Made by a program: the position numbers and the translations under genes
Shown: positions 33,705-43,264 of the stretch, piece by piece
Layout of the letters: every line of letters starts with the position of its first letter
How positions within the stretch are numbered: position 1 is the stretch's first letter
Notes under the pieces: model-generated
Told to the model about the DNA's origin: nothing
The model's input: the letters and a program-made list of their open reading frames with translations, nothing else
The model's database searches: none
Source: Paenibacillus sp. PL91
Lineage (GTDB): Bacteria > Bacillota > Bacilli > Paenibacillales > Paenibacillaceae
DNA: 64,000 nt
NCBI RefSeq assembly: GCF_012935325.2
Contig: NZ_JABBYG020000006.1
Location: 62,001 to 126,000 of the forward strand
Direction of reading: 5' to 3'

Positions 33705-34628
33705 TTGGGTAGATATGCTTTACAAAGACTCCTCGGGGTTATTCCATTGCTGTTTGTTGTATCCGTGCTTGTCTTTATGTTTATTCACTTAATACCTGGC
33801 GATCCGGCGAGGCTTATTGCGGGGAAGGACGCTACGCTTGAAGAAATTCAAGGCATTCAGGAGCAGCTTGGCCTTAATCTTCCGCTTTGGAAGCAATACG
33901 TGAACTATATGGGGGATCTGCTGAGCGGCAATCTAGGAAATTCAATTCGTTCGGGCATGCCGGTTACCGATATGCTGGAGAGCAGAATTATGCCTACTTT
34001 GTGGCTTACGTTCCTTAGTATGGCTTGGGCACTCGTTATCGGTCTTCTAATTGGCGTAGTATCTGCGGTGTACCGCAACAGATGGCCGGATTACGCAGGC
34101 ACGCTGACAGCGATTTCGGGTATGTCTATTCCCGGGTTCTGGCTTGGACTTGTACTGATTCAAATTTTCTCGGTAGAACTTGGTTGGTTTCCTACCGGTG
34201 GCGTTGATTCTTGGAAATCTTATATTTTGCCTTCCATTACGCTTGGAGCGGGCATTATGTCTATGTTGGCTAGATATTCGCGGTCATCGATGCTGGAGAC
34301 GATGCGAGAGGATTATATTCGTACAGGTCGTGCAAAAGGCTTGCGTGAGTCCGTCGTTATTGGCAGACATGCGCTTCGCAATTCCCTTATCCAGGTTGTT
34401 ACCGTAGCGGGCCTCCAATTCGGCTTTTTGCTTGGCGGTTCGGTAATGGTCGAGACGGTTTTCAGTATTCCGGGACTCGGCAGGCTGCTGGTTGATTCTA
34501 TTCTTTTCCGCGATTATACGGTCATTCAAGCGTTGCTATTGCTATTCGCTACACAGTTCATTCTGATCAATTTAATTGTAGATTTGCTGTATGGCGTACT
34601 CAATCCAAAAATTAGGTATTCGTCGTAG
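33705..34628 (+). CDS. ABC importer permease, DppB type
   Basis: A 307-residue permease with six segments: GRYALQRLLGVIPLLFVVSV, the MFIHLIPGDPARLIAGKDAT motif, the EAA loop DYIRTGRAKGLRESVVIGRH, and the ending YGVLNPKIRYSS. Start TTG 33705 has AGGAGG 8 nt upstream; an in-frame TTG at 33678 overlaps no site. First of four genes encoding permeases and ATPases. Confidence 0.93.
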   Translation: MGRYALQRLLGVIPLLFVVSVLVFMFIHLIPGDPARLIAGKDATLEEIQGIQEQLGLNLPLWKQYVNYMGDLLSGNLGNSIRSGMPVTDMLESRIMPTLWLTFLSMAWALVIGLLIGVVSAVYRNRWPDYAGTLTAISGMSIPGFWLGLVLIQIFSVELGWFPTGGVDSWKSYILPSITLGAGIMSMLARYSRSSMLETMREDYIRTGRAKGLRESVVIGRHALRNSLIQVVTVAGLQFGFLLGGSVMVETVFSIPGLGRLLVDSILFRDYTVIQALLLLFATQFILINLIVDLLYGVLNPKIRYSS

Positions 34629-34716
34629 TTGATGCGATGAAGACATGTAACAATACGAATGGCCATGCGACAGATGATGTTGCTTACAGCGTTTATTTAG
34701 GGTTAGGAGGAATATC

Positions 34717-35628
34717 ATGAGCAACAATTCGACGGTAATGGGAAGCGGTTCCCCGTTACCGGAAGAGGTGCAGGCCCCGGTTAAAACGAGGGGGCGATTC
34801 GGAGAGTTTAGTCGCAAGTTTTGCAAACAACGGATGGCTCTTGTGGCTGCCTGCTTTATATTATTGCTTTTTGTCGTTGGAATCTTTGGGCCGCTCTTGG
34901 CGCCTTACAATCCTGATGAACCGAACTATGATGCCTTAATGTTGGGGCCCTCCGCTGCTCACTGGGCGGGTACGGATGAATATGGCCGTGACATTTTAAG
35001 CCGGCTCATTGATGGGACGCGGCTGACGTTAGCCGTCAGTCTCAGTGCCGTAACGATTGCAGCGGTGCTTGGTACTATTCTTGGCCTGCTAAGCGGATTT
35101 TTCGGCGGTTGGTGGGACCGGATTATTATGCGGGGCAGCGATGTGCTGTTCTCGTTTCCTGACTTACTGCTCGCTATTGGTATCGTGGCTATTCTCGGAC
35201 CTGGTCTATCGAACGTCGTTATTGCGGTTGCCGTATTCGGTACACCTTCCTTTGCGCGAATCATTCGAAGCGTGACGTTGTCCGCTAAGGAAACGCTGTT
35301 CGTTGAGGCCGCTCGTTCGATGGGAGCTAAAAATAACCGAATTATTTGGCGTCATATTTTTCCTGAGACGGTTTCCAGCATTATCGTTAATGTATCGATG
35401 AAAATCGGCGGTGCTATTCTGGCGGCTGCCTCACTAAGCTTCCTCGGAATGGGCGCGAAGACAACAGAGCCCGATTGGGGCGCCATGTTAAGCATGGGGC
35501 GCGATTATTTGAGTATTGCCCCGCATATCGTCTATTTTCCGGGCATAGCGATCTTTTTGACTGTACTTGCTTTTAACCTGGTCGGGGACGGACTGCGAGA
35601 TGCTCTTGATCCCAAGATGAAAAATTAA
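34717..35628 (+). CDS. ABC importer permease, DppC type
   Basis: A 303-residue permease with a cytosolic N-terminus and the canonical [20 protein letters not shown] motif, the EAA loop [20 protein letters not shown] and the ending [16 protein letters not shown]. Normal length, in contrast to the extended DppC-like protein at 588-2096. Ribosome site TTAGGAGG. Pairs with the preceding permease. Confidence 0.93.
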   Translation: MSNNSTVMGSGSPLPEEVQAPVKTRGRFGEFSRKFCKQRMALVAACFILLLFVVGIFGPLLAPYNPDEPNYDALMLGPSAAHWAGTDEYGRDILSRLIDGTRLTLAVSLSAVTIAAVLGTILGLLSGFFGGWWDRIIMRGSDVLFSFPDLLLAIGIVAILGPGLSNVVIAVAVFGTPSFARIIRSVTLSAKETLFVEAARSMGAKNNRIIWRHIFPETVSSIIVNVSMKIGGAILAAASLSFLGMGAKTTEPDWGAMLSMGRDYLSIAPHIVYFPGIAIFLTVLAFNLVGDGLRDALDPKMKN

Positions 35629-35641
35629 GGAGGGACAAGAC

Positions 35642-36646
35642 ATGACTCAACATTTGCTGGAAGTACAAGGATTGAAAACGGAGTTCAAGCGTGGCAGCGG
35701 CAGCATAACGGCTGTCGCGGGCGTTGATTTTCATATAAAGAAAGGCGAAGTGCTTGGTCTTGTCGGTGAATCCGGCTGTGGGAAAAGCGTAACTTCCTTG
35801 TCGATTATGCGGCTGCTTAAGGATACGCCGGGCAAAATCGCCGGAGGAGCCGTTCGCTTCGAAGGAACCGATCTGACGAGTATTTCGGAGAAGGACATGC
35901 GCCGCATTCGGGGCAATGAGATGGCGATGATTTTTCAGGAGCCGATGACGTCGCTTAATCCTGTGCTGCGGATCGGCTTGCAGCTGGCAGAACCGATTAT
36001 GCTGCATTTGGGCTATAGTCGCAAGAAGGCCCGCGAGCATGCGATTCATATGCTGAAGCTTGTTGGCATTCCCCGTGCGGAGGAGCTGGTGGATGACTAT
36101 CCGCATCAGCTGTCAGGCGGAATGAGGCAGCGGGTGATGATCGCCATGGCTATGTCGTGCAACCCGAAGCTTCTTATTGCGGATGAGCCGACGACTGCGC
36201 TCGATGTGACGATACAAGCGCAAATTCTTGACCTGATGAAGCGGCTGAAGGAAGAGCAGGATATGGGCATGCTGCTCATTACGCATGATCTCGGCGTTGT
36301 AGCTGAACTTTGCGACCGGGTAGTCGTCATGTACGCGGGCCGTGTCGTGGAGGAAGCTTCCGTTCATGAGCTGTTCGCAAATCCGCAGCATCCTTATACG
36401 AAGGGCTTGATCCAATCCGTTCCGAAGCTGCGGCAAAATGTACGCCGTTTGGATTCCATTAAAGGCAATGTTCCAGACCTTTCACAGATGCCGCAAGGCT
36501 GTAAGTTTGCGCCGCGCTGTTCGTTCGTCATGGAGAGCTGCCTCACGAAAGAGCCGGATTTACTTCCTATCGAGGGGCTTTCGGATCGTAAGAGCCGCTG
36601 CCTGCTTACGCAGCAGGAGAACACGGAAGGAGTGGGACGCGCATGA
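35642..36646 (+). CDS. ABC importer ATPase, DppD/OppD type
   Basis: A 334-residue ATPase with Walker [15 protein letters not shown], signature [15 protein letters not shown], Walker [14 protein letters not shown]-loop LLITHD, and the C-terminal oligopeptide extension with the Cys-rich [15 protein letters not shown] iron-sulfur-like motif found in this family. Its stop overlaps the ATG of the next ATPase gene (ATGA), so the two are coupled and form a heterodimer. Confidence 0.95.
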   Translation: MTQHLLEVQGLKTEFKRGSGSITAVAGVDFHIKKGEVLGLVGESGCGKSVTSLSIMRLLKDTPGKIAGGAVRFEGTDLTSISEKDMRRIRGNEMAMIFQEPMTSLNPVLRIGLQLAEPIMLHLGYSRKKAREHAIHMLKLVGIPRAEELVDDYPHQLSGGMRQRVMIAMAMSCNPKLLIADEPTTALDVTIQAQILDLMKRLKEEQDMGMLLITHDLGVVAELCDRVVVMYAGRVVEEASVHELFANPQHPYTKGLIQSVPKLRQNVRRLDSIKGNVPDLSQMPQGCKFAPRCSFVMESCLTKEPDLLPIEGLSDRKSRCLLTQQENTEGVGRA

Positions 36647-37635
36647 AGGATACGCCATTAATAGAAGTGAAGGGCTTGAAGAAGTCCTTTTCAGTTAAGA
36701 AGGGCTTTCTCGGAACGACTAAATATTTGCGCGCGGTGGATGGGATTTCATTCGCTATACGCAAAGGAGAAACGTTCAGCCTCGTCGGTGAGAGCGGCTG
36801 CGGCAAGTCGACTACAGGCAGGCTGGTGACGCGCTTGCTTGCGCCAAACGATGGCGAGGTGTGGTTTAAGGGTCAGAACATCAGCCATATATCCGATAAT
36901 CAAATGCGTCCGCTTCGCAAAGATATGCAGATGGTATTCCAAGACCCATACGCTTCGCTTAATCCGCGGATGAAGGTTAAAGATCTGGTCGCGGAGCCAC
37001 TCCTTATTCATACGAAGCTCTCTCCGAAGGAGAGGGATAAGCTGGCTTGCGAGCTGCTTGAAACCGTTGGCCTTAGCAGCTTCCATGCGGAGCGTTATGC
37101 GCATGAATTCAGCGGCGGGCAGCGGCAGCGGATTGGGATCGCACGGGCGTTGTCCGTTCGTCCGAGCTTAATCGTTGCCGATGAACCGGTGTCGGCTCTG
37201 GACGTGTCCATACAGTCTCAGGTGCTGAATTTGCTGCAGGATTTGCAAGAGGAATACGGCCTCACTTATTTGTTCATTTCGCATGATCTCAGCGTTGTTG
37301 AGCATATTAGCGACCGAATTGGCGTCATGTATCTCGGCTCGCTAGTAGAGACAGCGGACAAGGATACTTTGTACGACCGTCCGCTGCATCCATACACGCA
37401 AGCGCTGCTTTCTTCGGTTCCGGTGCCGGACCCTAGCCTTAAGAAGGAACGCATCATTTTGAAGGGGGATCTTCCAAGCCCCGTCGATCCGCCATCGGGC
37501 TGCCGGTTCCATACAAGATGCCCTTCCTGCATGGAAATCTGCAAGCAGCATGAGCCGGCGTTCCGGGAAATTGAACCGGGGCATGAGGTCGCATGCCATT
37601 TATACGATGAAGAGATGTTGAGGCTAGAGCGTTAA
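36643..37635 (+). CDS. ABC importer ATPase, DppF/OppF type
   Basis: A 330-residue ATPase with Walker [15 protein letters not shown], signature [15 protein letters not shown], Walker [14 protein letters not shown]-loop LFISHD and the C-terminal motif [15 protein letters not shown]. Partner of the preceding ATPase. It closes a complete binding protein-DppB-DppC-DppD-DppF importer, which leads without terminator into the aminopeptidase gene. Confidence 0.95.
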   Translation: MKDTPLIEVKGLKKSFSVKKGFLGTTKYLRAVDGISFAIRKGETFSLVGESGCGKSTTGRLVTRLLAPNDGEVWFKGQNISHISDNQMRPLRKDMQMVFQDPYASLNPRMKVKDLVAEPLLIHTKLSPKERDKLACELLETVGLSSFHAERYAHEFSGGQRQRIGIARALSVRPSLIVADEPVSALDVSIQSQVLNLLQDLQEEYGLTYLFISHDLSVVEHISDRIGVMYLGSLVETADKDTLYDRPLHPYTQALLSSVPVPDPSLKKERIILKGDLPSPVDPPSGCRFHTRCPSCMEICKQHEPAFREIEPGHEVACHLYDEEMLRLER

Positions 37636-37676
37636 TTGAACTTATCTAGATACTTTAAGGCAAAGAAGGGAAAGCG

Positions 37677-39143
37677 ATGAATATTGTAATCGATTCCGCC
37701 GATTCGGCGGATATTCTCGTCTATCTGGCTTATGAAGAGGAGGTCTTCCCCCTCAAGCTGGGGGAAGCACATAAACGCAGCGGCAGCGTGACATGGTTGT
37801 ACAGCCGAGCGGAAGAAGAGCAGGACGCGCTTGCGGTAGGAATGGGCAAGCGCCGCGATTTGACGCTTGAAAAGATTCGCCGGGCAGGCGGATCAGCTGC
37901 TCGTATGGTGCAGCGTGAAGGCAGAAGCAGCGCTTCGCTTGTCCGCGTGGCGGGTAGTGCCGAAACAGGTGCAGCCCGCGACGATAGCGAAATCGCTGCC
38001 GCCGATTGGCTGCAAGCGTGGACAGAAGGCTGGCTTCTCGGCTTATATCGTTTCCAAGCTTATAGGGATGCAACGAAGATAAACGATACGGTTGATTTAT
38101 GGCTGCAAGCGAAGGATTGGCCGGAGCTGAAAGCGGCAGAACCAGCCGCTGTACTTGAGAATGGGAGAATCCGTGCCGAGGGCGCAATGCTTGCGAGGGA
38201 CCGGGTGAATGAATCGCCGGATACGCTGAATCCAGCTACCTTCACACAATGGATGGCGGATTACTTCGACCGTGATGCTAGCTCTGTTAAGGTTCATGTG
38301 TACCGAGGACAGGAGCTTGTCGATCTTCAGATGAATGGCTTGATCGCAGTAGGCGCAGGAAGCAAGCATGAGCCAGCGCTCGTTGAAATCCGCTACGAGG
38401 GAAATCCGGAGCTGCCGATGCTGGCTTTGGTTGGCAAGGGCGTTACGTTCGATATGGGCGGCATGAACGTGAAGACAGCCAGCGATATTAGCGATGCCCG
38501 CATGGATATGGGCGGCGCGGCCGCAGTCATTGGCGCGATGGACATTCTGCTTCGGAAGCGGGCTAAAGTGAATGTGACGGCGCTGATCCCGGTCGTTGAC
38601 AATGTGCCGGATGCGGAGGCGATTTTGCCGTCGTCGGTCATTCGTTATCCGAACGGGTTGACGGTTCAGGTCGCGAATACCGATGGCGAGGGCAGGCTCA
38701 TTCTCGCAGATGCATTGATACATGCAGCGAATATCGGCGCAGCAGAAGCCATTGATATTGCAACATTGACTGGGAATGTTGGGGCTGCGCTAGGTCTTGG
38801 CATTGCCGGCATTTGGGGCGATGCAGACATGACGCGAAGTCTCGTCGAGATTGGCGAGCGCAATGGGGAGAGGCTATGGCCGATGCCGCTTATGGATGAA
38901 TACGAAGCGGATCTTAAGAGCCATTATGCCGACCTGCGCAATGTCAGCACCTCTCCGTTTGCAGGTGCCATTACAGCAGCGCTCTTTATTCGCCGATTCG
39001 TAGCGGAATCGATGAAATGGATTCATATCGATATGGCGGGTACGGTTCAATACAAGCAGGATATGAGCTATTCAGAAGCAGGCGCGACCGGATATGGGGC
39101 ACGGCTTCTTGCGGACTATGCGATGAAGCAGGAACAACGATAA
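37677..39143 (+). CDS. Leucyl aminopeptidase family (M17)
   Basis: A 488-residue cytosolic two-metal aminopeptidase of family M17. The C-terminal catalytic half has LVGKGVTFDMGGMNVKTASD, MDMGGAAAVIGAM and NTDGEGRLILADAL, which carry the metal-binding Lys, Asp and Glu residues. The usual DSGG reads DMGG here and NTDAEGR reads NTDGEGR, both mild changes. The N-terminal ~170 residues are divergent. It should degrade peptides imported by the adjacent transporter. It starts 42 nt after the ATPase gene, with AAAGAAGGGAAAGCG in front. Confidence 0.9.
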   Translation: MNIVIDSADSADILVYLAYEEEVFPLKLGEAHKRSGSVTWLYSRAEEEQDALAVGMGKRRDLTLEKIRRAGGSAARMVQREGRSSASLVRVAGSAETGAARDDSEIAAADWLQAWTEGWLLGLYRFQAYRDATKINDTVDLWLQAKDWPELKAAEPAAVLENGRIRAEGAMLARDRVNESPDTLNPATFTQWMADYFDRDASSVKVHVYRGQELVDLQMNGLIAVGAGSKHEPALVEIRYEGNPELPMLALVGKGVTFDMGGMNVKTASDISDARMDMGGAAAVIGAMDILLRKRAKVNVTALIPVVDNVPDAEAILPSSVIRYPNGLTVQVANTDGEGRLILADALIHAANIGAAEAIDIATLTGNVGAALGLGIAGIWGDADMTRSLVEIGERNGERLWPMPLMDEYEADLKSHYADLRNVSTSPFAGAITAALFIRRFVAESMKWIHIDMAGTVQYKQDMSYSEAGATGYGARLLADYAMKQEQR

Positions 39144-39169
39144 AAAATGGATGGAGAGGGGGCTTCGTT

Positions 39170-39862
39170 ATGATTTTGGAAGTCATCGCTACTTGTATAG
39201 AGGATGCTTTGACGGCAGAGGCAAACGGCGCAGACCGTCTTGAGCTGATTACTGCCATTACGGAAGGCGGCTTAACGCCGGGAATCGGATTAATTCAGCA
39301 GGTTGCAAAAGCGGTGAGCATCCCTGTCTTTGTGATGGTTCGTCCGCATAGCCGCTCATTCGTATATTCAGATAACGATATTTTGACAATGGCAGCGGAG
39401 ACGAGAGCGATCGCAGAGAGTGGTGCGGCGGGTATTGTTGTTGGGGCATTGACTTCGGAAGGCCGCATCGACGAGCGGGCTCTGGAAACCTTGCTGCCAT
39501 TAACGAATGGCTTGCAAGTGACATTCCACCGCGCGTTTGACGAGCTGGAGGACCAAATTGCCGGTTTGCGGACGCTGAGCCACTACCCGCAAATTAAACG
39601 AGTGCTTACCTCTGCCGGACCCGGTCCGGCGATGGAGGCTATTCCGGCTATGCGCGGACTGGTCCAGGAATCGCAAGGCGGTTCGGTGAAAATATTGGCT
39701 GGCAGCGGCTTGAAGCCGCAAGGCATTCAGGCGTTTATCGAGCAGACGGGAGTGACGGAAGTGCATTTTGGCTCGGCTGTCCGTATCGGCAATGACTCGC
39801 TGTCTCCAATTGATCCGGCTGTCTTGCGGGCATTGGCTGAGAGCCTGCGCTGCGTCGATTGA
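39170..39862 (+). CDS. cutC: CutC-family TIM-barrel protein
   Basis: A 230-residue protein with the conserved opening MILEVIATCIEDALTAEANG followed by ADRLELI, then GGLTPGIGLI and VMVRPHSRSF. CutC was named for copper homeostasis, but in Firmicutes it often sits in amino-sugar or glycoside operons, which is the case here. ATG 39170 has GAGAGGGGG upstream; a longer frame starting at 39017 runs through the aminopeptidase gene. Actual catalytic role unknown. Confidence 0.9.
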   Translation: MILEVIATCIEDALTAEANGADRLELITAITEGGLTPGIGLIQQVAKAVSIPVFVMVRPHSRSFVYSDNDILTMAAETRAIAESGAAGIVVGALTSEGRIDERALETLLPLTNGLQVTFHRAFDELEDQIAGLRTLSHYPQIKRVLTSAGPGPAMEAIPAMRGLVQESQGGSVKILAGSGLKPQGIQAFIEQTGVTEVHFGSAVRIGNDSLSPIDPAVLRALAESLRCVD

Positions 39863-39889
39863 TACTAGAAAGTGAAAAGGTGATTGGCC

Positions 39890-40852
39890 ATGCATAAGGT
39901 TGAAAGCTACGTAGTCGGAATCGACTTAGGAGGAACAAAGATTGCAGCGGCGCTGTTCGACTCGAACGGCACGCTATTGAATAGAGAGCAGATAGAGACT
40001 GCCGGCGCGCGAACGGCCGAGGAGGTAGTCCGGCGGATGAGCGGAATGATTCGCTCAGTTGCCGAAGGACGGCCGTTAATCGGCGTCGGATTAGCCTCTC
40101 CCGGAGCGGTCAACAGCCGGGAAGGTATCGTTATTAACGGCACTAACCTCCCGGAGTGGAACAACGTCCCGTTGAAGAGATGGATGGAAGCGGCGCTTGG
40201 CACGCAGGTGCAAGTAGTTAATGACGCTAATGCTGCAGCCTGGGGCGAGTATGTAAGAGGCGCAGGCAAAGGTGCCGAAAATATGGTTTACGTCACCTTC
40301 AGTACAGGTATTGGAGCGGGAATCGTCATGGACGGCAAACTGCTGCTAGGCACACATTCCTTCGCGGGGGAGCTGGGTCACAATATGATCGATCCTAGCG
40401 GTCCGGTATGCAGCTGCGGAAGATACGGCTGCTGGGAAGTGTTTGCTTCTGGTACGGCAATTCGCGATACGGCGCTGAAGTACATGGAGAACAGATCCTC
40501 GCTCATATCCGAGCTGGCAAGCGCAAGCGGGGATAAAGTGACGTCTCAGCATGTATTTCAAGCCATGAAATTAAACGATCCGGTAGCTGTCGAAGTCATT
40601 GACCGGACGATTCATTATATGGCGCAAGGTTTGGCTAATGCGGTTCATACGTTTAATCCCGATCGTATCGTGATCGGCGGAGGCGTAAGCAAAGCGGGAG
40701 AATTACTGTTCCCAGCGCTGCGGAAGAAGACAGAAGAGCTTGTGATGGCACCGTACAGAGGGACTTACAGCATCATGCCTGCCGGCCTAAAAGACGATGT
40801 CGGTCTGATTGGCGCCGCGGCATTATTTCATACATTCGAAGCAGGAGCATGA
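39890..40852 (+). CDS. ROK-family sugar kinase
   Basis: A 320-residue kinase. ATP site VVGIDLGGTKIAAALFD; sugar site GVGLASPGAVNSREGIVING and VNDANAAAWGEYVRGAGKGA with the catalytic Asp; GELGHNMIDP; zinc site CSCGRYGCWEVFASG. ATG 39890 follows AAAGGTGA by 6 nt. ROK kinases phosphorylate glucose, N-acetylglucosamine, N-acetylmannosamine or related sugars. Next to a fucosidase and an asparaginase, N-acetylglucosamine is a reasonable guess. Confidence 0.9.
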   Translation: MHKVESYVVGIDLGGTKIAAALFDSNGTLLNREQIETAGARTAEEVVRRMSGMIRSVAEGRPLIGVGLASPGAVNSREGIVINGTNLPEWNNVPLKRWMEAALGTQVQVVNDANAAAWGEYVRGAGKGAENMVYVTFSTGIGAGIVMDGKLLLGTHSFAGELGHNMIDPSGPVCSCGRYGCWEVFASGTAIRDTALKYMENRSSLISELASASGDKVTSQHVFQAMKLNDPVAVEVIDRTIHYMAQGLANAVHTFNPDRIVIGGGVSKAGELLFPALRKKTEELVMAPYRGTYSIMPAGLKDDVGLIGAAALFHTFEAGA

Positions 40853-40888
40853 AGTTATCATCCATTTTATAAACGGAGGGATTCAAGG

Positions 40889-42163
40889 ATGGGAACGAGA
40901 GAAGAAAGAACGGAATGGTTTTTGCGGGACAGATTCGGTTTGTTTATTCACTGGGGACTTTATTCGATTCCGGCCAGAGGTGAATGGGTTCGCGGCAACG
41001 AGCGGATGAGCAAAGAGCATTATATGACCTATTTCGATGAATTTGACGCCTCTCGCTATGATCCGAAGGCATGGGCTAAAGCAGCTAAGGCAGCTGGACA
41101 GAAGTACGCTGTGCTGACGACCAAGCATCATGACGGATTCTGCTTATTCGACAGCCAGCTAACGGACTTCAAGGCGACCAACACGCCGGCTGGACGCGAC
41201 CTCGTTCGTGAATATGTGGATGCTTTCCGGGCTGAGGGAATCGCCGTCGGATTGTACTACTCCATTATCGACTGGGATCATGGCGATTATCCGGGTTACG
41301 GGGATAAGGCGCATCCCGACCGCAGCAACGAAGCGGCGAAAGACAAGCCGATTGACTTTGATCGATACCTCTCGTACATGCATGGTCAAGTGAAGGAGCT
41401 GCTTACCAATTACGGCAAAATCGACATCATGTGGTTCGACTTCTCTTACGACAATATGACTGGAGAGAAATGGAAAGCGACAGAGCTTGTACGGATGATT
41501 CGCTCGATTCAACCGGATATTATTATCGACAATCGCTTGGGCGGCAACATTCGAGCGGCCGAGCCGGAGGAATATGCGGGTGACTTCTTCTCACCGGAGC
41601 AAATCATACCGCCAGGCGGCATCGTTGACGTGAATGGAGAGTCTATTCCTTGGGAAGCATGCATTACGCTTAACGATAACTGGGGTTACTGCTCAGATGA
41701 CAAAAACTATAAGTCGACTAAGCAAGTTATCCGAACCATGGTGGAATGCATCAGCAAGAATGGCAATCTGCTGCTTAATGTAGGACCCGATGCCAAAGGC
41801 GAAATGACACGCGAGTCGCTTGTCGTATTAAGCGAGGTCGGCGAATGGATGCGCTTGAATGGAGACAGCATTTACGGCTGCGGTCATTCGACGCTGCCGA
41901 AGCCGGAGTGGGGCCGTTACACGCAAAGGGGCAACAGGCTGTACGCTCATGTCTATGACAGAGGGATTGGCCCAATCTATTTCCAAGGCTTGAAGGGGAA
42001 AATCAAGAGGGCAAGACTGCTGCGAGATGGTACGGAGCTTAAGATCGAGGTGCCGTGGATGGCCGAGGAATATTCCGATATTGAAGGCGGAGCATTCATT
42101 ACACTGAAGGGCGCAGAGCTGCCTGATGAGATGGATACGGTTATTGAACTCGAGCTATTCTGA
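40889..42163 (+). CDS. Intracellular alpha-L-fucosidase, GH29
   Basis: A 424-residue cytosolic enzyme without signal peptide. It has the GH29 barrel: RFGLFIHWGLYSIPARGEWV, KYAVLTTKHHDGFCLFDSQL and KIDIMWFDFSYDNM with the likely nucleophile Asp184. The acid/base residue is not conserved across GH29 and was not assigned. It lacks the secretion signal of polysaccharide-acting fucosidases, so it acts on imported small fucosides. Last gene of the cluster, followed by a strong terminator. Confidence 0.93.
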   Translation: MGTREERTEWFLRDRFGLFIHWGLYSIPARGEWVRGNERMSKEHYMTYFDEFDASRYDPKAWAKAAKAAGQKYAVLTTKHHDGFCLFDSQLTDFKATNTPAGRDLVREYVDAFRAEGIAVGLYYSIIDWDHGDYPGYGDKAHPDRSNEAAKDKPIDFDRYLSYMHGQVKELLTNYGKIDIMWFDFSYDNMTGEKWKATELVRMIRSIQPDIIIDNRLGGNIRAAEPEEYAGDFFSPEQIIPPGGIVDVNGESIPWEACITLNDNWGYCSDDKNYKSTKQVIRTMVECISKNGNLLLNVGPDAKGEMTRESLVVLSEVGEWMRLNGDSIYGCGHSTLPKPEWGRYTQRGNRLYAHVYDRGIGPIYFQGLKGKIKRARLLRDGTELKIEVPWMAEEYSDIEGGAFITLKGAELPDEMDTVIELELF

Positions 42164-42173
42164 TTGCCGAATA

Positions 42174-42220
42174 AAGGGCTGTAACTGAAGGTCTAAGACT
42201 TCAGTTACAGCTCTTTTTTT
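42174..42220 (+). terminator. Terminator of the glyco-asparagine cluster
   Basis: A stem of about 17 bp (AAGGGCTGTAACTGAAG with its partner, one G-T pair) followed by TTTTTTT; the strongest terminator since 33669. Confidence 0.9.
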
Positions 42221-42298
42221 ATGTGCCAATAGACGTGTATTTAAGACCAACCCCAAAACGAGAGGAGCCTGCCGCTTGGTGGCGGACTTACTCATCAT

Positions 42299-42625
42299 AT
42301 GAAGTATCTCGCCTTGGAGTTAAACAACTTAGAGGGCATTTCTGCAGAAGATAAAGAGGGCATTGTGAACGATTTTAAAAAGTATGGCGTTGACGTATTG
42401 GATACCACTTTAGAGCAATTGGAACAAGAAGGGCGAGTGGGTGAGGCGCATTCTATTAAAGGGGTGCTGCTTAAAGTGAAGAGCACAGAAGCCACTGACA
42501 ATAAAGTCGTCGTTAGGGGATTTGTTTATAAATCCGCCAAGGGCGGCATCGGTACAGAAGTTGTTGTAGAATACGCGGATAGCCAATGGCGAGTGACCAA
42601 AGCTACAGCTACGGGGATAAGCTAA
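42299..42625 (+). CDS. Small protein, possibly lacking its N-terminal export signal
   Basis: A 108-residue protein that starts MKYLALELNNLEGISAEDKE and has a beta-rich end (VVVEYADSQWRVTKATATGI). It resembles the soluble domain of small secreted lipoproteins of bacilli, but no signal is encoded. No ribosome site precedes ATG 42299. Instead GAGAGGAG and TTG 42276 open an 8-codon frame whose TGA overlaps it as ATGA. Either translation is coupled or the 5' part was lost by a frameshift. No promoter was assigned. Confidence 0.5.
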   Translation: MKYLALELNNLEGISAEDKEGIVNDFKKYGVDVLDTTLEQLEQEGRVGEAHSIKGVLLKVKSTEATDNKVVVRGFVYKSAKGGIGTEVVVEYADSQWRVTKATATGIS

Positions 42626-42738
42626 CGTGGGCGCTATGCCGATTGTATTTAATCTAGTAATCTAGCGAAAAATACACACCGAAATCTATCATTCTCCATA
42701 CAATAATAGTAATTCTTAATATAAGGGAGATGGTAGGT

Positions 42739-43116
42739 ATGACAAACAGAGGGGGATGCAAAAGCTCTGGGAAGCGAAGCCATGGGAAATCAGGGAACCA
42801 GAGTCAAGGAGGCAAAAAAACAGAGAGCCGCAGTCATGGCAATAATGGCTCAAAGGAACAAAGCTGCGACAAAAACAACCGTGTTCTTAGCATGCTGCTC
42901 AAGCTGGGCGTAGGTTCTACGAATATTCGCATTTTTTTTGGCGGAAAAGTACGTTCGGGCGTGTATTTAGGTATAGTTGACGATAGTGTGGTAATCAATG
43001 TTAAAGGCTCCGTCAACTATATTAGCATTTCCTCTATCATTGCGATTGAAGTTGGGCTCGGCAAAAAAAAGAAAAAGAAAAAAAGATCAAGCTGCAGAAA
43101 GTCTATTTGTTTTTAA
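42739..43116 (+). CDS. Basic protein with low-complexity head and Sm-like core
   Basis: A 125-residue protein: a Gly/Ser/Lys/His-rich head (~1-45), then a compact domain LGVGSTNIRIFFGGKVRSGV and NYISISSIIAIEVGL that has the look of an Sm-like or small beta-barrel fold, then a KKKKKKKR tail with two Cys. Composition is like spore coat or exosporium proteins. AAGGGAG precedes the ATG at 42739. Function unknown. Confidence 0.55.
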   Translation: MTNRGGCKSSGKRSHGKSGNQSQGGKKTESRSHGNNGSKEQSCDKNNRVLSMLLKLGVGSTNIRIFFGGKVRSGVYLGIVDDSVVINVKGSVNYISISSIIAIEVGLGKKKKKKKRSSCRKSICF

Positions 43117-43195
43117 TTTCAGTAAGGGTGTTCGGCTTCAAGCGTGACAAGTGTAAATGACGCACTTGATGACCGCACAGCGATTAACTAGACAA

Positions 43196-43230
43196 AGCAA
43201 AGGAGGACACGCCCCCCTTTGCTCTTTTTT
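43196..43230 (+). terminator. Terminator
   Basis: AGCAAAGGAGG pairs with CCCCCCTTTGCT (11 pairs with one mismatch) and is followed by CTTTTTTATG. Confidence 0.75.
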
Positions 43231-43264
43231 ATGCCATAAATGAAAACAAAACCCGGATGTTCAT

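Noticed and set aside
38097..38723. 208-codon open frame on the minus strand
   Set aside because: Shadow of the M17 aminopeptidase; His/Arg/Cys-rich translation without motifs.
39017..39169. 51-codon N-terminal extension of CutC
   Set aside because: It overlaps the end of the aminopeptidase gene in another frame. ATG 39170 has a good ribosome site and gives the normal CutC start.
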